Position numbers and translations under genes: made by a program. DNA of 64,000 nucleotides from assembly GCA_904063045.1 (NCBI GenBank), contig CAJFCJ010000002.1, positions 3,095,891 through 3,159,890 on the forward strand, written 5' to 3'. Position 1 is the first letter of the stretch. Each line of letters starts with the position of its first letter. Source of the stretch: Dimorphilus gyrociliatus. Its lineage: Eukaryota > Annelida > Polychaeta > Dinophilidae. Positions 25,222 to 38,297 of this stretch are shown in pieces. The notes beneath the pieces are model-generated. The model was not told the DNA's origin, did not search any database, and worked only from the letters and a program-made list of their open reading frames with translations.

Positions 25222-25275
25222 CAAAGGTATAAGAAAAAATACATATAAAAAAAATAGTTCACTACGAAGAGGATC

Positions 25276-28200
25276 CTAAGATGCTGTCATCCATCTGACG
25301 AAGTTCGACCTTCTATCTCGATCGGACTGAGAGAGGGCATCTATACTAAAACAATGTGGTGCTGGAGGAGCTTCTCGTATACTTTTCTGCTGAGGTTGAG
25401 CAGGTTGAGGGTGTTGGATTTGATTTTGCTGGTTAGAACCCGTTTCACCGTGAGTTCTCAAGTGCGTTTTCAAGTTGTTCTGAAGGGCGAATTTACTACC
25501 GCAGATATGGCATTCGTGAGGCTTTTCGCCCGTATGCAATAGTTGATGATTTCGTAGGTTTGTTGGTTTACTGAAACCTCTTTGACAAACTTCGCATCTA
25601 TACGGCCATCTACCATTGTGAACGTACATATGCGATTTTAAATCTCCGGGGGTTGGGAAGGACTTGGAACAAAGAGTGCATTTATGCGGCTTTTCCTTTT
25701 TGTGAGTCATTCTATGATAGTAAAGATTCGAACTAGCAGTAAACCTCTTTCCACAAACTTCGCACTGATGAGGTTTTTCTCCCGAATGAATTCTTCGATG
25801 AGTGTTCAAACTGGACGACGTTGAAAAACCTTTACCACAGACGTCGCATATATGGGGTTTCTCGCCAGTATGCGTTCTCATATGGCGTCTTAACAATGAT
25901 GGCCTGTCAAACTTTTTACCGCATACGGAACACGGTAACCATGTTCTCTCTCTTTGTCTCTTTTGAGGTTGGGTGGGTAGTCTACTTGGGCCGTCGTCAA
26001 CGGCAGCTGGTCTGAGGAAGGGTGTGCTAGTGAGAAGGGCGTTACCGAATAAAGAGGGTGGGGAAAGTAAACCCGTATTGGGAGCCAATAGATGACCAGA
26101 TAACACTTGATGATCCGATCCAGGAGGGGTTCTTCTCCATTCATATCTATCGGGCACCTTTTCCTCTTCTCTCGAGTGTTCTTTACTCTATAAAAAAAAA
26201 ACATTTAATTATACAAATGCAAAAATTAGATTTACGTAATTTTGACTATTATTAATGATATCATTTGGCTTTTGTACAAGCGTAACAGCTGGATCGAAAA
26301 TGTTATAAATACAAAAACGTAAAATGGGAAATAAAACCATTCGCATTTTTAAAGAAAAGGGAACAGTTGTATAATTTCTTTTTCTCGGGTAAAAAATAAG
26401 AAAATCATCGAACAGGAACGGGAAAATTGTCGGGGGAATGGCCAAATGTTGGTCCGTAACGACTTTTTGTTTATTTATGCTTACCCTTAATGAAAAATAC
26501 TGCGAATCGTCGCTAATGGCTGATCGTTTAGATAGATCTTCAGCAGATATTGATAAGCTGTTTGTTGCTCTTCCACTATCGTCAGTAATATTCTTTTGAG
26601 TTTGAGTACAACCCTCTTTAATGTTTGCAGTAGTTGCCGATCTATGGCTTAAATCGAATCTGGAGAGGAAGGAAAAGAATGAAAATATATTATTTATTAT
26701 TATTTATATATTAGCTAAAAAGCCGTATCCAATTAAGATTTAGAAATAAAAAGTAAAAATAAACATACTTGGCCCTTAATTCTCCATTAGCTTCTACGGT
26801 TCTTATTATATGAAAAACGGCCAATTCATTTTCATCATAAATAGCTTCTACATTAGCTTCATCATCCGAATTGCATATGCTCAAAAATCGAACCCAATTA
26901 CAATGTCGAATTTTTTCACCCTCAACCTCTTCCGTTTCTTCAAAGCATCCGAATTTAAATCGTATCTATAAGAGATAAGAAAATCTTTCAATATAGAGTA
27001 TATAAGGTTAAAACATTAGTACGTTTTTTATTATTTTAATTGTTATATTTACTTGATTTAATAGGCCTATTAAGAATAACATACGACCCACGGTCAGTAA
27101 ATTTTGCGTAACTATTACGGAGGGTCTTTATCGTTGAGTACTCGCTGTAATGACAGCTTTATCGGGATAAACTAGGGACATGAAAGTCTGTTTAATACAA
27201 ACCATGACCGCTCGATGAGTTTGCTCGTTAATTGTATTGTTTAAAGAGGGAAGGGGTACGAAAGGGTGAAGGATAGAAAAGAGAAAGTGCTCTTTATTCT
27301 CTTTCTTTCGTTCTGACTTTTATGTAACTTAATTAAGAAAACTTTTAATTAAAATGGCCCTTTCCATTACTTTTCCTAGTCTATAGACAAAAAAATGTGT
27401 GGAATATAAAGAAAGAAAGGAAGGAATGGGTACTTTTCATTCTTTTATACTTAATTGAAAAGAATGAATGAATGAATGATATCACTAGTCAAAATGAAGG
27501 TGAAATTTACAATAGCGAGAGATATGTAAGAGTAAACTGTGAAGATTTCAAACAAAAGGAGGAGTGAAAAGTTTCGGCAAATGGCTCTAAAATATATAGA
27601 CATAACGCACCGATCCGTTAGTTTGTGTTGTTTTTTTTCGATTGTTTTTATCTAATTTAACGCATCAGCGTTAAAAATAGAGATAGATTACGAAAGTGAA
27701 TATAATAAAGGGGAAAAGGACGCCGACATTCGGCGAAAACGATGGGGGAGGAAACGACCTCGTGACTTTCGAACAACAACAAAAACAGATGCGCCAAAAT
27801 CACACCGCTGCTCACATTCTCGCCCTACTGTTGGTTATGTAATTTTACTTGAAAAGAAAGGTGCCGGCCGCCCTTTTTCATCATTGCCCCTTAATGAACG
27901 ACTTTGAAAAATTGACGACGTAACGCCTACTACCGTATACTTATGAAAGTTAATTAGGTAATTACTAATTCGACCAGGCGTTAACAGCTGCGAAAGAAAA
28001 AAGGGTAAATGAATGAAGGGCTTGCGCAAAGTGGGAAAAAAAGGAAGGGGAAGACAGCTGTTATCCCAACTTGGGTCTTCTATCTCCGCTGGACTTCTCC
28101 CTTTTCTCTTTATATCCCTTTACTTTATCCCAATGGGAAGGCAGGATGGATAGGGCTTATCATTTGTAAGCACGTGATTCCTATTAGAAAACTATTGGGA

Positions 28201-31200
28201 TTTGTCACAACTTGTAATCGCTTTCCCGTCTTTAAAGTTGACCTTTTTTTCTAGGTCATAAACTACGAATATCTGTAACATCCAGGCGGAAAATTGCTCA
28301 TACGTTACGTAAATAACGAATATCTAAACAAAATATCTGGCGGTGATGAATATCTATGGAGCTGGTATATTCTGTATATACTCTTTAATTGCTCGGGTCA
28401 CGTGGTACGGATTATATATTTTTCAACTCAATTATATTTATATATTTTTTATATAGAAAGTGAGTGGTGAGGGGAGAAGAGGTTAGGGATTACTCAAACA
28501 CTTCAACCCTGGGAATATTTCTGCTAAACCTATTTTTATGAAAATATTTCGTCGAATATTTGTGCAGTCGGTGCTCTATGTCTATATGTTTTAGTGACCA
28601 CTTGGCAAAACACATCGACTATTGCAAGTCGACAGGACGAGGCCGGTTACGGAATGCGAAGAAGGCCGCAAAAAAAATAATGGTATATTTAGGTCAGCCT
28701 TTGATGTCCATCAAGCCGGGGTCTATAGTTTTTCGCATCTAGATTTCTTTCAAAGATATACCGAAACACCTATAAAACTAACTCAATCCAACTTTAGCCT
28801 TTTAAGACTTTGTTTCGATCAAAAAGATAGAAGGGAGAGAAGAGGCGTAGGAAATAAAGATCCCCGCCGGGTTATTTCGTAACCGGGCAATTACAATTTT
28901 CTGGTCGATTGTTATAAGAAAGAAAAGGTCTAAAGAATTACAGAAAAGGTTTAGACGATTTGACGCGTTGATTGGCTTGCAGGATGCGTTGAGACAACAT
29001 TGACTTGTTTTTTTTAGTATTTTTAAGATCAAGCTGATGTCGGCCTTTTTTTTCCTTATTCTCAACAAAATAATCTCTCATGTAAAAGAAGGATAAACTT
29101 TCACTAAATTCGACATGGTCTATCTCATTCTCTTCTTAATTAGAACTATAAACCTACATGATAATTTTGGCATTTTTACTGTTTTACAATTACTACTTTA
29201 ATAACCAAGATAATACAATCTAGTGCCTTTTCTTACACACTTCTCAACTTGTTCATTAAAACACAATTAACAATCCATCACTTCCTTCACATATAATAAA
29301 ACCTCACCCGAGAAATGATAAAGAAAAAGTCTTGTCTCAGAGCATTTTTAATACCTTTTTTTTACTATTTTGTTTTTAAACAAAAGTATAAAGTAGTAAA
29401 CTACCAAGATGACATTTAATAGATCACAAAATATACCCATATGCTGCTTAAAAAGTCGTTGATTGATTTCGTTGTCGCATTTAGCATTGATAACAGCTTG
29501 AAACGCCATAGGTAATAAAATTGTCAATATGTGCATTAAAATTATATGAGCCCTTATTTACTTAGAAAAAGAATACAATTACTTTTGCTAATAGGAAAAA
29601 ACGTAGCACTGTAGATCACATGACCTAGAAAAATGCTATGCAAACATGACTGCGTGGATAAGTTTCTCTTAGTGTTGAAGTTACTTCGCGGCAATATCGA
29701 TATAGTACACGGAATTATATCATCCTAATAATCGTCTCGTTGTCCCCGAGAAGCGTGCCTACAACTCAAAAATTGCGCAATTTTAGTAACGCAACGTCAG
29801 CGTTACGCAACATAGAGCTTCTCTCGTAACGAGTGTTTGCAATTACGCAAACTCTGGCGTTGGGAAGTATTACATAATACGGCCGCATCTGGCCGTCGTC
29901 CCCTTCCTTTTGTCGGTTTTTTTTTAAAAGAGACATTTGAAATTCAGTAATTTCTTGTCTCTTAGGAAAAATGTTTTTATCTTTACATTTCTCTATATGA
30001 ACCATGACGAAGCGAAACAAGACGACCGAAGAGAAGATAAAAGATAAGATAGCGTAAAAACGGCTCTTCGCGCCCGTTACACCAAACGAGCCGTAGCTCG
30101 TAAAAAAAGACTCGGGAAGCAACTTATATTAGGAATTTTTTCACTTACTAGTAAAGACGCGGTCACGCTTACGTTTTTTGGAGGTTTTCTTTTTCTAGTT
30201 GCGGGGTGAAAGCGGTCGTGACGTAATCTATGACGTCACATTGGCGGGCGGGCAATTAGAAAACGAAAAGTGTTGCGCAGTCGAGTAATTTCTTCGCTTT
30301 TGTCGAATTAGAAGGGTCGAGTGAACATTCTGAGATGATATTATATAAAAAAAATTACCCCGACTTTTAAACGGTCATTAGCAATGAGCGTCTCTAAATA
30401 CTTAAGGCATAAAGACAGGTCCATAAAATATCTGATAGTGCATATATTTTTATCTAATTATCTATCATCGTTACTTTCGAAATATAAGTGAAATATGGAA
30501 TCTCTTAGATTATTCACCATAGAAATGTTGCGTAACATCCTAAAAGATATTTTGAAAAATACATTCAATATGTCACTCTCATAGGAGTGAGTCGTTTCAA
30601 GCAAAGTTCATCGCTAATGACGGGAATAATTATAGACTTTTTAAAATTTCGCTTGTTTGTAAAAATGTTACAATTATTAAAGATCATCTCTTATGAACCT
30701 TGTCTTATTGCTCTTTTCCGTATCATTTCTTCGGTAGTGAATAAAAAGATATTCTGTTTCTATTCAGTAACATTAAAGACTTTATCCTTTGTAATGATAG
30801 TTCCTATTCCTCCCTTTTCGACCAATTATATTATAAAATGTATGGAAATATACTATAAAACTAACATAATGACCCACAGTAAACGACTTTACGATATTAT
30901 TTTGCCTTTAACTTTTGATCACGTGATCTTTCAGTAAATCTAATAAAATCCGGTATAATACCCTTAGTCATATAGTTATTTTTTTTGTAAAGCGGAAGGT
31001 GTAACGTGATTTATAAACCATATCCTAGTTCTTCTACCCCGTTCTTGTATCGAAATGCCGCTAACCACTCATAATCATTGAAGGCGATTACTATATCCTT
31101 CTACGATGCTTTCTTGCCCGAGGCCTAATTATAAGGTTTTCATCAATCACAAGTATTTCAAGTTAACAAGCCAGTCAAATCACCTTAACTTTTTCGCCTT

Positions 31201-32101
31201 TTGTATTTAAAGAAAACGAATTAATGTCACATTTTACCTAGTTTTCTTTTAATTTTATAATATTGCCTTTGTTTTTTTAATCGTGTACTTTATGCTTTTT
31301 TTATGCTTTTCACTTATTAGTCTAAATGTTCTCTATTTACAATATAAAACTATAAATTTGTATATATGACGATGTTTCTTTTACGATCTTATACAAAAAA
31401 AACTCGAATAAATTTTGCTCTTGATACGCAAAAAAAGGAAATAAAATAGAATAATGATCTGCAGCCTAGAGCCATTTCGAGGTGGCTGAAAACGCATCAT
31501 CAAATTGGCATTAAAGATCTTTTTACCACCCAGAAGCACCAAGTATTTTTTTTTTCTTGTACAACAAATTCTAGGCCTACTTGTTATAAACAAGACGGAT
31601 TTTTGGGGTTTAAAAAGCATAATCATAAAATGCAAAAGTCATGAATCGACAATGAGTTTTGACACGCCGTGTGCTATGCCATAAAAAGGGAAATGATAGC
31701 GAAGATTTTTATCAAAAGGAACCTTGTTTATATTAACAATATATAGAATATTGACGAGGACAAAGCGAACGCGTTCCAGATGTATATCATCGATATTCCG
31801 TATCGAATTACGGAGAAGTTGCATAATAACCGATGCGCTCTTTGACGAGGTGATTTCAACGTCAATCTGTCGCTATTTGCTTTGTACTTACATCGTCTCT
31901 CTTTAGTAACTTTTCAACTTGTAGGGTGTAAAGTCGTAGTTGCCCGTCATCGGGATAGAGGATTGTTCCTTCTTCCAATTTTTTTCGAGCCCATATAGTG
32001 ACTCCCATGTCGAATTTGTCAATACTGTTGGTTGATATTTCCGAAGAGTAAGGTTGCAAAACCAGGGAAAGACCATCGGGAATTAGTACACAACTCTCCA
32101 T
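25276..32101 (-). CDS. PRDM14: PRDM14-like PR-domain zinc-finger transcription factor
   Basis: Four exons: 32101-31892, 26965-26769, 26659-26485 and 26187-25276. They give 497 residues with all phases agreeing (human about 571). The PR/SET domain is split over exons 1-2: VLIPDGLSLV, MGVTIWARKKLEEGT, then HCNWVRFLSICNSDDEANVE and IIRTVEANGEL. Exon 3 is a Ser/Thr-rich linker. Exon 4 carries six tandem C2H2 fingers with TGEKPH-type linkers, including SSNLYYHRMTH and SFPTPGDLKSHMYVH. PR domain plus six fingers matches PRDM14, a sequence-specific nuclear regulator (pluripotency and germ cells in mammals, neurons in some animals). The symbol rests on architecture and remembered finger motifs. The start at 32101 is the first ATG after a possible acceptor at about 32140, so an upstream exon is possible. 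Intron 1 is 4926 bp, far larger than its neighbours. Confidence 0.8.
27058..27073. repeat. 16-bp perfect palindrome centred on AGGCCT
   Basis: TTAATAGGCCTATTAA. Its core TAGGCCTA recurs at 31572, 32346, 50961, 54989 and 61908. Confidence 0.6.
30219..30248. promoter_or_regulatory. CRE pair plus E2F-like site
   Basis: TGACGTAA at 30219-30226, full CRE TGACGTCA at 30231-30238, and TTGGCGGG at 30241-30248, inside the large PRDM14-like intron. It could be an enhancer or an internal promoter. Confidence 0.4.
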
Positions 32102-32159
32102 ATCGTCAAGATAGTGCAGAAAGGGAGAAGATACTGACTGAAATATTACAAGTAGGGAT

Positions 32160-32220
32160 GAGGGGCGGTCAGAGCCAGTCGCGAGTCGCCAGCCAATCAG
32201 CGCCTTTAGGCGGAGCCTAA
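32160..32220. promoter_or_regulatory. GC-rich candidate promoter of the PRDM14-like gene with CCAAT box
   Basis: A local GC-rich stretch 60-120 bp upstream of the 32101 start codon, containing AGCCAATCAGCG (NF-Y-type CCAAT, 32191-32202) and GGCGGAGCC. It is the most plausible promoter for the minus-strand gene. Confidence 0.5.
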
Positions 32221-35200
32221 GTATTGAAATTTATACAACGACGACACGGCAAGCGTAAAGATATAAGATACTAGCGAAATTTTCAACGCTGGCGGCATAT
32301 TACTGATAAGGTAGATGCGTATTCACATAGATAAAGCGTCTAGAATAGGCCTATAGTGTAGCGGTTTATATCAAAAATTGTATACATCTGCGTTCGTGTT
32401 TAATTGCTTCCTGCGCATCTGCACGTGTCTTTTACACATTTGCGGGCGATTTATACATGAAAGGCATAAACAAAACATGCATAGAAGAATTTATATACAT
32501 AAAATCCTAATTCAACGCTTTTAGTTCATTAGCGTATAAGATTTCCAGCCAAAAAGCTTATTAACTGGTAAAAAGAAAATCGTTGATATTTTTTTAATGA
32601 TTTCATTTAGAGTGAAACTTAAAACTTAAAAATAATTTAAATCTTTATATATACAGTTTTAAAAAAAAATCACGTGACAATGAAAATGTATAGAATAGTT
32701 AAATGGAGAGAAACTTTTTCCGTCAACGCTAAAGGCTATTTTCACAAATTGTTGATTCTCAGTATAATCTTATGAACGCGTGCCTCAGTTCTCAAAATAA
32801 GTTTACTTTGAGCTTGAACCTCTTAATTGGCGGTAACTTTCTGTTCTTATTCATTCTTTCTCTACTAAAGAAAACAAAATCATGGGAAGAGAGCCATAAA
32901 TTACAAATGTATATATTCATGTTCCATAAATAATTCATGAGCGTATTATTTAAGTGCAAGAAACTTTTACATAACTCGAAAAAATAAAAGAAATAGCCCT
33001 TAAATTAAAGGACACGGTGAACAAGCAACAAACTCAAGGGTTTAATTAATCAGCAAGCGTGTTATATAGTTTATTGGCCGGCAAAGTTCAAAGAATTTGA
33101 AAAGAAGCGACACTACCGTTCGTTTTGGTATTCTTTAAACATTGCATTAATATTTATAACATTGCATAACTTGTCATAAAATATTTGGTTAGTACTCGAG
33201 AAAGTTTTTATTATTCTTTCTTTAATAAACTCTACCGCGGTTATAGTTTTCTTCTTCTAAGCGGAAGTGGCATTTTAGATAGAAAAAACGTTACATTAAA
33301 CTTTCTCTACGGATATACAGATAGAGTTAATCGAACGGTTACATCACATTACATAGGGTCCAAAAAGTTTCAAACTCAAAGCAGGCGAGTGTCGTGGGGA
33401 GAAGAGAGGAGGCAGAAAACGGATATCGGCCCTTATCACCCTCAACTTTGCCCCGAGAGACGGTCGTTGCTCGTTAGCGTTCCACTTTCGCTTAATCAAC
33501 GCCTTTCCCACCATATTTTTAGTACCTGGTTACGCAAAATCGGGCGACGCTTTAACGCCGTCAATCAACTGACTAAATAGACCACAGGTTTCTTTAATGA
33601 GCGGGCGTTTTCTACCCTAATGAGTAAAGCTTAAAAAATATCCTTTCTCCAAAGACGTTTCTTTGTTTATTTACTAAAAGATTTAAACTTGTACATTTTC
33701 TTAAATAAAAAGAGAGAACTAAAATAAAAACTAGCAAACAAACAAGTATAAAATAAACAACGAAACGACATGGAGACACCAAACAAAAAGAATCGATGCT
33801 AAAGATGTATTTTTCATTGAAAATGTACAAACAAACATAAATAGGGCAATGCATAAAAAAAGAGAGGGTATAATAACTTTAGACGTGTGTCAGTTTCCAA
33901 CAATTGTTTATTCGACTTGCTATACTATAACAATAGATGCCCTTTTGTGCTATATTTTAGACGCCTTTATTTCCGTAAAAAATGTTTAAGTTTTATATTT
34001 TTAAAACATATTTTAAGAGAAAGAGAGACGGGTGATATATTTAAAAATATAAATATGAAAGGAAAAGACTCATTTGATATAGAGAGATAAGATTAGAATA
34101 AGGAAAAGAAAAGAGTTTTTTTATCATTATTGTAACAACGGAATATCTTATCTTCTTAGAAGTCGTATAAAAGTTTGAATAGAACTTATAAAACGTTTGG
34201 TTAATTCTTTTAAATAGTCTTCTATAGAAATTTGGTGAGAAAAATGCTATACAAGCCGTTTATATAAGATGCATATCTCTATAAGGACAATTGATCGAAT
34301 TCGGGCTAATAAAAAGGTCAGACGAATAGATTGAAATATTCACCTTTAAAAGAGAATACTTTAGTTAGAATGAGTGAAAGTTAAGAATAAAAAAAAGGAG
34401 TAAAAAAGCGGTAGGGGTTCAAGTATGAACGAAAAATTATGGTGATTTTTCATTCTTTGTTAATTATTCGAAAATATCCGTGTAAAGAGGTCAAAGAGAC
34501 TAAAAATTTGAATTAAATTGACCGTCATTTAGATGAAGCGTATATTTTAAATGGACAATCATCGACCTAAATTGAAAAGTAATACCCTACCTGCTCCGTG
34601 TCTAGGCCCCTCTCCAACCGAGTTTTTTACTTGAGGAAATAAAGTGAAGTTGAGTTATTACGAAATTAATTTAGCCTATATAAATTCCTACGAATAAAAG
34701 AGTCATTTGGTCATGCAATAGTTCTAAATGAGACGAATAACGGTCAATTATACAAGTTAAAATTAGTTCATGCGAAAAGAAATTGACGTTATTTTTTCTT
34801 TTAAAATAGAAAGTAATAAAGTTTCGGGGGGTCCTAAGATTCCGATAAGGAAATGGATAGAATACGGTTGTGTATGACCTGAACCGAACTTATCAGTATA
34901 AAAACTGAAGATTACGCAATCTTATACAGGCCTTTTAAAGAAAAACTTTCCAAACGATACAATCTGAAGAGAGTGAGTCACGTTACCCTCGTTTAAAAAA
35001 GTGACGCGCGTTCAAGAGAAGTAAATATATACGAGTACTTGAAAACTGCTTCGTAGTTTAATCGTGCGAGATGAAGGGTTGTATAAAAATGTTTTGTGTA
35101 AATATTAACGATCGAAAAGATAGAAATAAGAAGATGAAGATTGACCTCCTTTCCTCCAAACATGTAGTTTATTTTTTTAAACGTCTCACAAAATCTCAAG

Positions 35201-38200
35201 AGGACTTTTTTATTTTCAAATAAAATAAAAAGTGGTGAAGAAAAATCAATCCGTAACGGTCACGCGTTTCATTTGAATATTCTGACCGTTTCGAACAAGG
35301 CGTCTAATTCGAAAGATAAAAAGTCACAGCATCTACAGCTAGACGACCAAATGTCACCGGAAATCGGAACGTCCCAATTTCCGATGTCGTTCTACACCGT
35401 CAAAAAGGATGCCCCAACTCCCTTCCCCTAGTTTACGTAATCGCACGCGTCCGGCTCTGTGACGTAACTATCCGTCTATATCATCTATACGCCTGTGCAT
35501 CGCGTTTAGTTTGTTTACTCGATGGCTTTTTACGAGCGTCTCCCGAGACGCAGACGTCGTCCAGATGCGCCAGAATAGTTGATTTTAACTCTTCTGGTTT
35601 TTAAAAAAGAAAATATTCTCTCCCACCCACCGAAACCAGTACACAAAACCCCCCATTTTTACCCCCTAGGCGGTCGTCGTACGCGTCATTTGGTCGTATT
35701 TCGCACGGCTCTTCTCGTGACGTCATAATTACATAATACCGACCGGCCTGAACGAAACGTTAATGAGTGGACGTCGTAACGGAAAGTGAAACGTTTCAAA
35801 AGCTAATTACTGCCCCCCACCAGTACGTAAAAGTTACTGGCCTTAAGTTTCCGTAATTTATTCCTTAAAGTATACGTTTGCGCTGAATTATATATGTCCC
35901 TTTTTTTCTTTCGAGAAGAAAAGAGAGAAATGATCTTTTACAACGAACCAAGACGTTACAAGTATAAATGATAATATGACGTAATGGGAAATTGCGTTAC
36001 TTTGCCATTTCGGCACGTGTCCACTTCGGTAGCTGTAGGTTCTCTTTGAAGACAACTCAAGACGGCGTTAAATTCGACGCTTTTCGACTTTAGCGTCATC
36101 TCGTTAGTGGCGAGAGTGACGCTTTTACGGCTAAAGATCCAGGCGTTAAGAAAAACCGTTAGTGTTTCAAGATTTTTCTAAATCAGTCGAGAGTTTCTCA
36201 CCACTTCTATTCCTCTCTCTCACTCTTCGGTCCTCCTCTTACCATTTGACCGAGAGAAGGAGAGAGATACATTGCAGAGAGATAGATAGATAGAAAGAGG
36301 ACGAAGAGAGAGAAAAAGAGAGAGAGAGAGAGGGAGGGATAGAGGGAGACGGAGAAAAGGAAATATTCGGTAACGAATTGTTTATATTATCCTAAATACA
36401 AAATATACATACAAAGGTACCCTATGCTGCTTTCTCTTCATCTGAAAAAAGTATTACACTACTCAATTAACATAATTTTAATTAATTTATTCGCAAACTT
36501 TCTATAATCTATTACAAAGTTTTAACAAAACTTTTTATTTCGGATAAGCTCCCCCAATCTAATAGACAAAAGTTGGAAGATTCACCTACCCTTTTCTTCT
36601 TCTCTTTTCCCCTTCTTAAACAAAGTTCAAGAAAAAACAGAGACTTTTACATAATCTATTAATATTACTAATTTGCATAAATATCTATATCTGTCTATTC
36701 GCAGTAAACAAATAAAGAAAACTGAGATAACTAATTTTTGTTCAGACGCTTAAAATACAAAACTTCGTGCTTGTTCAGATTTCTAACGGCTGTTCTTTTA
36801 AGGAGAAATGTGAACCGAGTTGCTATATAAAGAACTAGATAGATTCTATTAATTACTATCGTATGTTGCCTTTTCATCCTACAATAGGGTATACGCAAGG
36901 GTGTTTTCTCCTGATTAGCATTCCACAATTACCATATAGGGAATAATCTATAACGAATAACACCTGTTCATATCATGTATATTTTTTTCAAAAAGTTCAC
37001 TATTTATTTTTTTTCTTTTATGTTCTTTTCTTTTCTTTTCTTTTCTTGTTTTTTTTAAAAAAAACCGTTAATTTTATGTCTAAGATCTAAGAATGAAATG
37101 TTACTAATTACCACCCAACAACCTCGATACATTGCATCCTCTTATCGCCTGATCATAGAAATGGCTCTTTTCTGTTACTTTTAAAAGGCTAAGGTGAACA
37201 GGGAAGTCATCTGCTTGTCAACACCGATGATATTTAAATGTTTAATAGCCATTACGTTTTCATTAGTAAGCTCACTTTAATTTCAAATAGATAATACTAG
37301 CTAACAGAACAGACTAAATCATTTGCTATTTAAAAAAAATGGAGCAAGTGCTGCCATCTACCGTATAACTATACAATAAAGTCATTAACCGTATCTTAAT
37401 TGCAACCGTCGTAAGAAGATTATACACCGTAACGGTTCTAGTGATATCATTAATGTTTTATTATGTCTAATTTAACGTAAAAGAAGTTATATAATAGAGT
37501 AAGAAAATCAAAAAAATTATATAAGTCATCTAAAAGGACAATTTCTTCCACTTGTCAATTTTATTTAATACCAATCAGATTACGGCTTAGAAGGTACCGA
37601 AGTAGCCATATGTTGTATTTCGTATATATATATATATACTGTATATACTGTATATATGTATTTTACACATAGTTATTATTAAAAGCCTTCATTAAGAAGG
37701 CAGGAAAGTAAAGAAAAATAAATAATGAGTAAAGATTGTTAAAGATAGAGGAGGATAGAGAAAGTAACAAACAAAAAGAAACAAACACAAAAATAGAAAG
37801 AAATCATTACATAATTAAAACAATACATACATATAGACTATATACGAATATTACAGTATACACTCTTTTATACTTTTTATAGTATGTTAAATAGTGTACT
37901 GTTTTGTGTATACTATATAATTTATAGTAGATTTTGTTAATTAGTGCCATCATAAATTATTTAAAAAAACAATATAAACATAAAAGAATGTTTAATTAAA
38001 GATCTTCTTTTGGAAATATACTATATAAATATAAATATTGATAAAATACTCTAGCTGTATCAATAAAATAGATTGTTATTTCTTTTCTCTTCTCTTCCAC
38101 CACCTCCTTCTTGTTCTTGTTCCTCCTCTACCCTTCATTCTCTTTGCCTCATTCTTATTTATTAATAAGATAATAGAAAATAAAGTATGGTTTGCTTTTT

Positions 38201-38297
38201 TGTTAGAAATGAATATTTATTAGAAATCAACCAACACTAAATGAGCTACCTATAGATATATATAATACTGAATTTATAAGAAAAACAGCTACAAAAG
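32221..38297. other. 6-kb intergenic region with CpG-rich islands
   Basis: No gene is supported. AT-rich DNA is interrupted by CpG-rich patches at about 33360-33620 and 35220-36150. The latter has TGACGTAA (35460-35467), CRE TGACGTCA (35718-35725) and the inverted repeat GCGTCTC-CC-GAGACGC (35536-35551). Purine-rich GAGA runs lie at about 36190-36360, TTTTC repeats at about 37021-37046 and TATATA repeats at about 37620-37660. It probably holds regulatory DNA of the PRDM14-like gene; that is inference. Confidence 0.4.
36236..36358. repeat. GA-rich low-complexity tract
   Basis: GAGAGA/GATAGATA/GGGAGG repeats, purine-rich on the plus strand, at the edge of the CpG-rich island. Confidence 0.8.

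Larger units (their letters stand above)
26966..31891 (-). other. 4.9-kb first intron of the PRDM14-like gene
   Basis: No additional exon is needed: the PR domain is continuous across the join, and both ends are phase 0. The intron alternates AT-rich sequence with CpG-richer islands (about 27700-27960 and 29690-30260). It contains a 16-bp perfect palindrome at 27058-27073 and CRE/E2F-like sites near 30219-30248. Short frames such as 28560-28742 and 29766-30122 show no family signal. Confidence 0.6.

Noticed and set aside
25354-26255. Plus-strand frames across the zinc-finger exon and its upstream edge, and a second minus frame at 25890-26204
   Set aside because: They are shadows of the PRDM14-like zinc-finger exon, whose finger repeats fix the true frame.
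28560-28882. Two overlapping plus-strand frames with Cys/His near the start, suggesting a zinc finger
   Set aside because: Cys/His spacing does not match C2H2 or other finger patterns, the frames overlap, and they lie within the PRDM14-like intron.
29766-30122. 118-residue minus-strand frame
   Set aside because: No ATG at its proposed start, no domain, and it sits in a CpG-rich intronic island.
35167-35428. Open plus-strand stretch of about 87 codons in a CpG-rich island
   Set aside because: No upstream ATG or clear splice sites, and no recognisable domain; such lengths occur by chance across six frames of 64 kb.
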